From positions 1 through 10,442 of the forward strand of contig CAYGHG010000093.1 in the NCBI GenBank assembly GCA_964349515.1: DNA of 10,442 nt, given 5' to 3'. The notes beneath the pieces are model-generated. The model was not told where the DNA came from and ran no database searches. It saw nothing but the letters and a program-made list of their open reading frames with translations. Origin of the DNA: CAYGHG01 sp964349515. GTDB lineage: Bacteria; Oederibacteriota; PGYV01; CAYGHG01. Below are positions 5,378-10,442 of the stretch, piece by piece (within the stretch, counting starts at the first letter, position 1; each line of letters opens with the position of its first letter). A program made the translations under genes and the position numbers.

Positions 5378-7738
5378 TCAGTAACCTCCCGCGTTATTTT
5401 TGTTGGTCCACGGAATAAAGGCGTTCATATACTCCGTCTCTGTGGGCCTTACCTCAAACCCGTCGCCGTAAGCATACTCCGGGTCTATGAAGAACCAGTA
5501 ATTTGCGCCGTTGCCGCCGTTTTCAAAAAATATCCTCGTCATCTCATAGAGCCATTTTGCCTTCGGGTAATCAGGCAGATTATTTCCTATCCCGTATTCC
5601 TCCATAACCACAGGCTTGCCGAGCGTTTCGTGGGCCTCTCTTATATATTTTTTTATCAGCCACTCCGTTGTACTGAGCGCAAAACTGTTGTGCGTGTATG
5701 TCGGGTAAATGTGGTAGTTGCAATAGTCAATATTCTTACCCGAATGTATCGTCACATAATCAGCGCCCGAATAATGGGTGCCGTCTTCCTTATTGAAAAA
5801 ACTGTCGGCACCTGTGGTCACCATGTGGTTCGGGTCCAGCGATTTCACATAACCCGCCATTTCGTCACACCACAAAGCGAGGGTTTTTCCGGTTTGGTCG
5901 TCTTCATTTCTCGGCTCATTGCATAGGTTATAGGCAAATATCGTCGGGTCATCCTTATACAGTCTGCCGTTCACCGTGTTGCGGCGCTTTACAAAAGCGT
6001 CAATAGTCTGTTTGAAGTATTCTTTTGCCTTCTCATCTGTGTAAAACTGGTTTTTTGACACACCGGCCCACTTTGCATAAACCGGTATCCCTCCGTAATA
6101 CTCCCAGTTATCCGTAAAGTGCAGTATTACACGCAGCCCGTATTTCGCAGCCCTGTCCAGCACCCAGTCAATGTTTTTATAGGCCTCTTCGTTAAAGTAA
6201 TCGGGCCCTATTCGCAAAAATCTGTCCCGGCTGTTTGCGTCTATGGTGCTAAATCCCTCGGCCTCCCCGTTTGAGCCGATTCTTATGACCTTAAAACCTA
6301 CAGCAGCCGCTTCCTTTAAAATGTAATCTGCTGTGGTTCTGTCTGTATGGCGTATGTAGTAATTTCCGGTGCCCATATATTTATAAACCTTTGAGCCGTC
6401 ATAGAACTGCGTGCCTTTTACTTTAATAAAATTATTACTCCGCTTAAAGGGTTTGACCTCGAGGCGCTTGAGTTTGGAAGTGGTAAAAGAATAAATTCCG
6501 GATACAAAAGCCATCTCCCCTTCTTTTACTTTAATCGTAAGCATATATTTCTCGCCCGGGATTAATCCCTGAATAAGCGCTTTTGACACTCCTTTGGAAA
6601 CGGTACTGATGCTGATTTCCTTAAGCGGGAGTTTTCTGCCGGCAAAAATCTCTATTTTTGAGCCTGCCGCTGCGGTAAAACTTACTTCAGCCGACTGGCT
6701 CGAAGGTTTCACGGAAACAGCCGACAGCTGAGCCAGCTTTACAGGCCCCGGGTTTGAAGACGCAGACTTGAGAACAGCCTTCAGCGAAGAGATTACTTTA
6801 TCGTCCGACAGGCTGAAGGCTTTTGCATCCGCAGCATACGGGCCGAAGCCCGGCATTGAATAAAAAATAACCGAGCCGCCTGTTTTAAAAAATTCAGCGG
6901 CAGCTTCCTCCGCCATTGCACCGCTTACCACACAAACTGAAGGTTTATTAACAGATTCATAATATGCCCTGTTGAGCCTGCCGGTTTCCGCCGCGTTTGA
7001 AGCCATATAAGTCACATAATCCACCGTGTGAACCTTAAATATATCCGCAGCGTTAAAACCCGGGGCGGTTGTATCATTTTCGTTCAGGCTTAATGATACC
7101 GGGTGCCTTGCGCCGAGTTTCTTGATATATCCGCCCATCTCGCCGGCCCAGCCGTAAAGCACCTCATAGTTTTTGCCTCCCGGGTAGTATGCCTTTCCGC
7201 ACAGCTCCCAGCCGAGGATTGAAAGATCCTTTGAATAAAGTTTTGAATTGACTGTATTTACCCTTGTCACAACTTTTTTGATGAATTTTTTAAAATATTC
7301 GCGGCTGATTTTGTCCCTGAAAAAGACATAGTTATTGGAGCCTCCCGCCCACACGGAATATACACCTGCCGAAGCGTTGTCCGAGAGTACAATAACCACT
7401 CCTACGCCGTGCTTGTCGGCAAGCGCGAGAGTCCGGTCAAGCTTCTTAAACGATGCCTCACTGAATTCTCCTGGCGCAGTCTGAAAAGAACCCGGTATTT
7501 CGCCGTGCATTGATGCGTTTATCCTCGCGGCGCGTATTCCCGTTCCTTTCATTTTTACAAACGCAGCCTCAGCCTGTGCGTCGTCAAGCAGCAGCATGTA
7601 CGGAATATCAAAGCCCGCCGCACGCAGCGGCGTGCCTCCTTCGGTGGTCAAATCAGCACCCTTGGCGGAATAAGCAAATAACGCCGATGCGCTTAGAACC
7701 AGTATCATCGAGAGTACAATTCTTTTCATGGCATTCAT
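5378..7738 (-). CDS. Secreted two-module GH5 protein: inactive N-module, FN3-like linker, GH5_7-like β-mannanase
   Basis: 786 residues with a signal peptide (to about residue 22). Residues ~437-780 form a GH5 barrel close to subfamily 7 β-mannanases: HFTDNWEYYGG, RRNTVNGRLYKDDPTIFAYN, acid/base Glu608 in NEPR, His676 in YHIYP, nucleophile Glu714 in MEEYG, Trp748 in NYWFF. Residues ~38-325 repeat the same plan (VLSDNASAGVYSVWAGG, RVNTVNSKLYSKDLSILGWELC) but Glu608 aligns with Lys182, Glu714 with Val271 and His676 with Met245, so this module should be catalytically dead. Residues ~333-421 resemble a fibronectin type III domain. Family knowledge predicts endo-β-1,4-mannan hydrolysis outside the inner membrane; the dead module may bind glycan. 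ATG 7738 is chosen because GGGAGG (7746-7751) lies 7 nt upstream; Met4 would be too far. It starts 1 nt after the preceding gene. Confidence 0.88.
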   Translation of the reverse strand: MNAMKRIVLSMILVLSASALFAYSAKGADLTTEGGTPLRAAGFDIPYMLLLDDAQAEAAFVKMKGTGIRAARINASMHGEIPGSFQTAPGEFSEASFKKLDRTLALADKHGVGVVIVLSDNASAGVYSVWAGGSNNYVFFRDKISREYFKKFIKKVVTRVNTVNSKLYSKDLSILGWELCGKAYYPGGKNYEVLYGWAGEMGGYIKKLGARHPVSLSLNENDTTAPGFNAADIFKVHTVDYVTYMASNAAETGRLNRAYYESVNKPSVCVVSGAMAEEAAAEFFKTGGSVIFYSMPGFGPYAADAKAFSLSDDKVISSLKAVLKSASSNPGPVKLAQLSAVSVKPSSQSAEVSFTAAAGSKIEIFAGRKLPLKEISISTVSKGVSKALIQGLIPGEKYMLTIKVKEGEMAFVSGIYSFTTSKLKRLEVKPFKRSNNFIKVKGTQFYDGSKVYKYMGTGNYYIRHTDRTTADYILKEAAAVGFKVIRIGSNGEAEGFSTIDANSRDRFLRIGPDYFNEEAYKNIDWVLDRAAKYGLRVILHFTDNWEYYGGIPVYAKWAGVSKNQFYTDEKAKEYFKQTIDAFVKRRNTVNGRLYKDDPTIFAYNLCNEPRNEDDQTGKTLALWCDEMAGYVKSLDPNHMVTTGADSFFNKEDGTHYSGADYVTIHSGKNIDYCNYHIYPTYTHNSFALSTTEWLIKKYIREAHETLGKPVVMEEYGIGNNLPDYPKAKWLYEMTRIFFENGGNGANYWFFIDPEYAYGDGFEVRPTETEYMNAFIPWTNKNNAGGY

Positions 7739-7739
7739 A

Positions 7740-10442
7740 TCAGAACCTCCCTTTCAGGGTCAGTGACACAATATCGCGGGTATTGTCGTTGTAATTGTCC
7801 TTCCAGTAGCCTGTAAACGGCTGGAGGCCGTACGCGGCGCTGAAAGTCAGGCTTCCAAACAGATCAGCCTCAAATTTCGCAAAAAGGTTGTGCTCCATTT
7901 CAGCGCCTTTGGCCATAAGCTTGTAACTGCCGGTCAGCCTGATGTCATTGGTGAACTTATATGACAGTTCAAGAAAACCGGTGTATCTGTCTATGTCAAC
8001 TTTAGTGTAAGGCGTATGGGTAAGCGAATCCGTATCGGCAAATTCCTGTGTTTTTTCATAGCGGGCCATAACGCCGAGCGATAATGTGTTGCCAAAAAGT
8101 ATTTTTGTATCTGCGTTAACAGTATAGGCGGGCATTAATGTGTCAGGCTGGTTTGCCCCAAGGTCTTCGCCGTTGCCTTCCCTGTTGTATTTAAAATATA
8201 AGACATAATTTGCCAGAGCAAGCGACTGGTCATTTTGCAGGGATACTACGACTGTCTGGCGCTCATACGAATCCACGAAAGAATCCATAAAATCGAGCTG
8301 TACCATCAGTTTTGTGTAGTTCACCCACTTTGCCCAGTCATTTGAAACTGTTTTAATGCCGGCAAAGGGCCAGACATCATCCATCAGGTATGACATTGTC
8401 ACCATTTTCGCGGCTGTTCCCGCCTTGAAATCAGGGTTTAAATAATTTGCCGGAAATTTACCGCCTATGTCCCTGTAATAACCGTCTATGGCAAAATCAC
8501 CGATTTTCGCATTGGCAGCCGCGTAAATGAGCATCACAGAGTCTTCATCGGTAATTTCTTCGGACGCAATCTTGCCGTCAATATAGTAGGCAGGAGCTTT
8601 GGAGGCGTGCAGTGCGTACAGAGCCTCAACCGCCACACCGCCTTTGAGTACATTATCAACCGTGAAATTATAAGCCCCGTCGCCGCCGAATACGTCAACA
8701 GCCTGGTCAAAAGCCCCTTCAAATTCCGACGTCAGAGAGTCATTCAACCCGCGCACGTCCCTGTAATACATCAGCCCTGCATAGTTGTTTCCGAACAGGT
8801 GCTGTTTTAACCGCAGAGCGGCAAGCACGGAAGTCCCCGCGCTCCATGCGTCTGCGCCCCACTGGGTGAGGCCTGCGGCTTTGTAGGACAGGTTTATGGG
8901 CATAATCGTGCCTGTCACGCTTGCGCCCATCAAGTTGACACCGAGGGCATAATCGTTTATAACACCGAGCGGGTCGTCAAAGATTCTTATGTTTTTTCCG
9001 CCAAAAATCTCGAGTTCATTGCCAAAGCCCCGCAGAGTTATGTCAAGATAGTTAAAAGCCAGTTCGCTGTTTTTCTCGCTATGAAGCCCTCCGCGGGCGC
9101 CGGCTTCTATCGTGACGAATTCAGCGGGGGTAATCACCATCCTGAAATCGTGCTCTGTGTAAGCTTCCGTTATCTTGTAACTCTCTTCTTTTGTTCCGAG
9201 CCTGATATTGTCAACAAAAACCGAACCTTCCGTGCCGCCGAAGAATACGAGTATAATCTGGTTTATTTTATCCCTATTGCCGATTGCACCTGTTTCAGTA
9301 AAGGAATTTATTCTGTTCTTCCAGATCTTTTCGTCCAGGCGTATTCTCACATTCCTGTTCCAGCCCGGGTTAAGCGGAACCTGCGGCGACTCGCTCCAGC
9401 TGTAGTCATTATTCAGCGAGTCTTTAAAGGCGATAGAGAATTTCATCGGCCTGCCGGGATTGTATATGTCAAGCGAGATACTGTCGTGTAAAGAAAGGTC
9501 AATATCTGACGGGGATAAATAGACCGCCCCGAATTTATTGCCTGTATCTTTATATCTCACCTGCAGTGTTTTCTTTCCGTCCGAGGCGTACCTTTCCGAA
9601 GAGTTCACGACAGCAGCGCCCCATTCTGTTTCAACCACACCGTCCCATCCTGTAACCCCGTTTTCAAAAGACTCAAAAGGAAGGTAAGAGGTCTTCTCAA
9701 GCGTCAGCCCGGACATGTTTTTCTCGGAAAAACCAATGTAATTCCCTGCGTCCCCGAGTATGTTTTTTCTTGATACCATAAAATCGGTTATGTACACAGA
9801 GGCGTCAAGCACCGCCTGCGGGTCAACTTTCAGGATAAAACTCCTTATGTCGTCACGCTTCATCAGGTATCCGTTTGTAACCCAGTTTGTCCCGGAATTC
9901 TTAAATGACGGCGACGTAAAATCAAAATAAATGTCCCTGTTCCAGCCGGGCGTTATTGACACCTGTTTCGATTCGTTCCAGTCGTCAGCGTCGCTTATTT
10001 TAAACGCGATTGAGACTTTCAATACTTTGTCAGTCGGGTTGTAAAGGTCAAACTTAACGCCGGACGCACCGGCAAAATCAATCCTGCCTGTATAGAAATA
10101 TTCCGCCCTGTCCCTGACGGTAAGCGTATTAAATGACAGCTGCATCCCACGCTTTGCCTCGCCGCCGAACGAATCCGCCGGTACAGCTGCAAGAGCCGCC
10201 GACTGGGGGTCAAGTGCAAAACTAACCCCTTTTTCGAAACTCTGCCAAGGAGTAAAACTCATGGCAGACATGTCCGGCTCCTTAAGATTCACCAGTTTTG
10301 ACTCGTCCGTTGTCCTGAATCTGAGGTTGTCAAACACCACGTATCCTTCACCCATTTCCGAGGGTATTACCATAAACGAAACCCTTCGCACGTCATTTAT
10401 ATCGTCCGGAGTGTAGGCTGCCGTCCAGCCTGTCCTTTCATT
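7740..10442 (-). CDS. Tandem CBM-like domains fused to an outer-membrane β-barrel (5'-truncated by window)
   Basis: The frame stays open to the window edge, so at least 900 residues are present and the true start is outside; a GTG at 10391 lies inside a domain and is not the start. Visible residues 1-42 are the end of one β-sandwich domain (closing YVVFDNLRF). Residues ~65-224 and ~255-416 are two further copies that share YNP, SIAFK, W-x-ES-x-QV and PGWNR, and the second closes with VFVDNIRL. They resemble carbohydrate-binding/galactose-binding-like domains. From ~430 to 900 the sequence is a series of alternating amphipathic strands with aromatic girdles (for example YVLYFKYNRE, GFLELSYKFT) ending LTLKGRF, the C-terminal Phe of outer-membrane barrels. 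The last codons carry the Shine-Dalgarno sequence of the GH5 gene. I infer a surface glycan-binding barrel; transport is possible but not shown. Confidence 0.8.
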   Translation of the reverse strand, partial: NERTGWTAAYTPDDINDVRRVSFMVIPSEMGEGYVVFDNLRFRTTDESKLVNLKEPDMSAMSFTPWQSFEKGVSFALDPQSAALAAVPADSFGGEAKRGMQLSFNTLTVRDRAEYFYTGRIDFAGASGVKFDLYNPTDKVLKVSIAFKISDADDWNESKQVSITPGWNRDIYFDFTSPSFKNSGTNWVTNGYLMKRDDIRSFILKVDPQAVLDASVYITDFMVSRKNILGDAGNYIGFSEKNMSGLTLEKTSYLPFESFENGVTGWDGVVETEWGAAVVNSSERYASDGKKTLQVRYKDTGNKFGAVYLSPSDIDLSLHDSISLDIYNPGRPMKFSIAFKDSLNNDYSWSESPQVPLNPGWNRNVRIRLDEKIWKNRINSFTETGAIGNRDKINQIILVFFGGTEGSVFVDNIRLGTKEESYKITEAYTEHDFRMVITPAEFVTIEAGARGGLHSEKNSELAFNYLDITLRGFGNELEIFGGKNIRIFDDPLGVINDYALGVNLMGASVTGTIMPINLSYKAAGLTQWGADAWSAGTSVLAALRLKQHLFGNNYAGLMYYRDVRGLNDSLTSEFEGAFDQAVDVFGGDGAYNFTVDNVLKGGVAVEALYALHASKAPAYYIDGKIASEEITDEDSVMLIYAAANAKIGDFAIDGYYRDIGGKFPANYLNPDFKAGTAAKMVTMSYLMDDVWPFAGIKTVSNDWAKWVNYTKLMVQLDFMDSFVDSYERQTVVVSLQNDQSLALANYVLYFKYNREGNGEDLGANQPDTLMPAYTVNADTKILFGNTLSLGVMARYEKTQEFADTDSLTHTPYTKVDIDRYTGFLELSYKFTNDIRLTGSYKLMAKGAEMEHNLFAKFEADLFGSLTFSAAYGLQPFTGYWKDNYNDNTRDIVSLTLKGRF

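Noticed and set aside
5306..5926. 206-codon plus-strand ORF antisense to the GH5 and lipoprotein genes
   Set aside because: It overlaps two well-supported minus-strand genes, has no ribosome-binding site I can identify and no recognisable features.
7727..7729. Met4 (ATG 7729) as start of the GH5 protein
   Set aside because: The Shine-Dalgarno sequence is 7 nt from ATG 7738 but 16 nt from this ATG; either start gives a functional signal peptide, so the upstream one is preferred.
10389..10391. GTG as start codon of the barrel-fusion protein
   Set aside because: The frame continues open to 10442, encoding residues (NERTGWTAAYTPDDINDV) that fit the body of a β-sandwich domain, and no signal peptide follows the GTG.

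Overview
The window looks like a chromosomal segment from a Gram-negative (diderm) bacterium: it encodes two outer-membrane β-barrel proteins ending in Phe, a lipoprotein and signal-peptide-bearing exported proteins, and it has a consensus sigma-54 promoter. Base composition is moderate and genes are closely packed. I cannot name the species. The repeat-rich intergenic DNA and the unusual gene combination suggest an under-sampled phylum rather than a well-studied proteobacterium, but that is inference.

Layout. (1) Positions 1-236 are non-coding: a 21-bp tandem repeat, a rho-independent terminator for a gene outside the window, inverted copies of the repeat, and a near-consensus sigma-70-type promoter. 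(2) Positions 237-1400 (+) encode a stand-alone B12-binding-type radical SAM protein whose ATG sits almost exactly at the predicted transcription start, so its mRNA may be leaderless. (3) Positions 1401-4065 (+) form a nitrogen operon: possible upstream activator site, consensus -24/-12 sigma-54 promoter, an 18-codon small ORF, a TorF/Gcw_chp-like outer-membrane porin, an Amt ammonium transporter, a PII signal protein, and a terminator. Its parts suggest ammonium passage over the outer membrane (porin) and inner membrane (Amt), controlled by PII; the PII protein lacks the uridylylated Tyr51.

(4) Positions 4056-10442 (-) form a tightly coupled four-gene operon running in from beyond the right edge: a large protein with tandem carbohydrate-binding-like domains fused to an outer-membrane β-barrel (5' end cut by the window), a two-module GH5 protein whose N-terminal module has lost its catalytic residues while the C-terminal module keeps those of GH5_7 β-mannanases, a lipoprotein with a carbohydrate-binding-like fold, and a small metallo-β-lactamase-fold hydrolase. 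The genes are separated by 1, 1 and -11 nt. The set looks like a cell-surface mannan-type polysaccharide binding/degradation system built without SusC/SusD homologues, and it is the most interesting part of the window. A shared bidirectional terminator at 4019-4065 closes both convergent operons.
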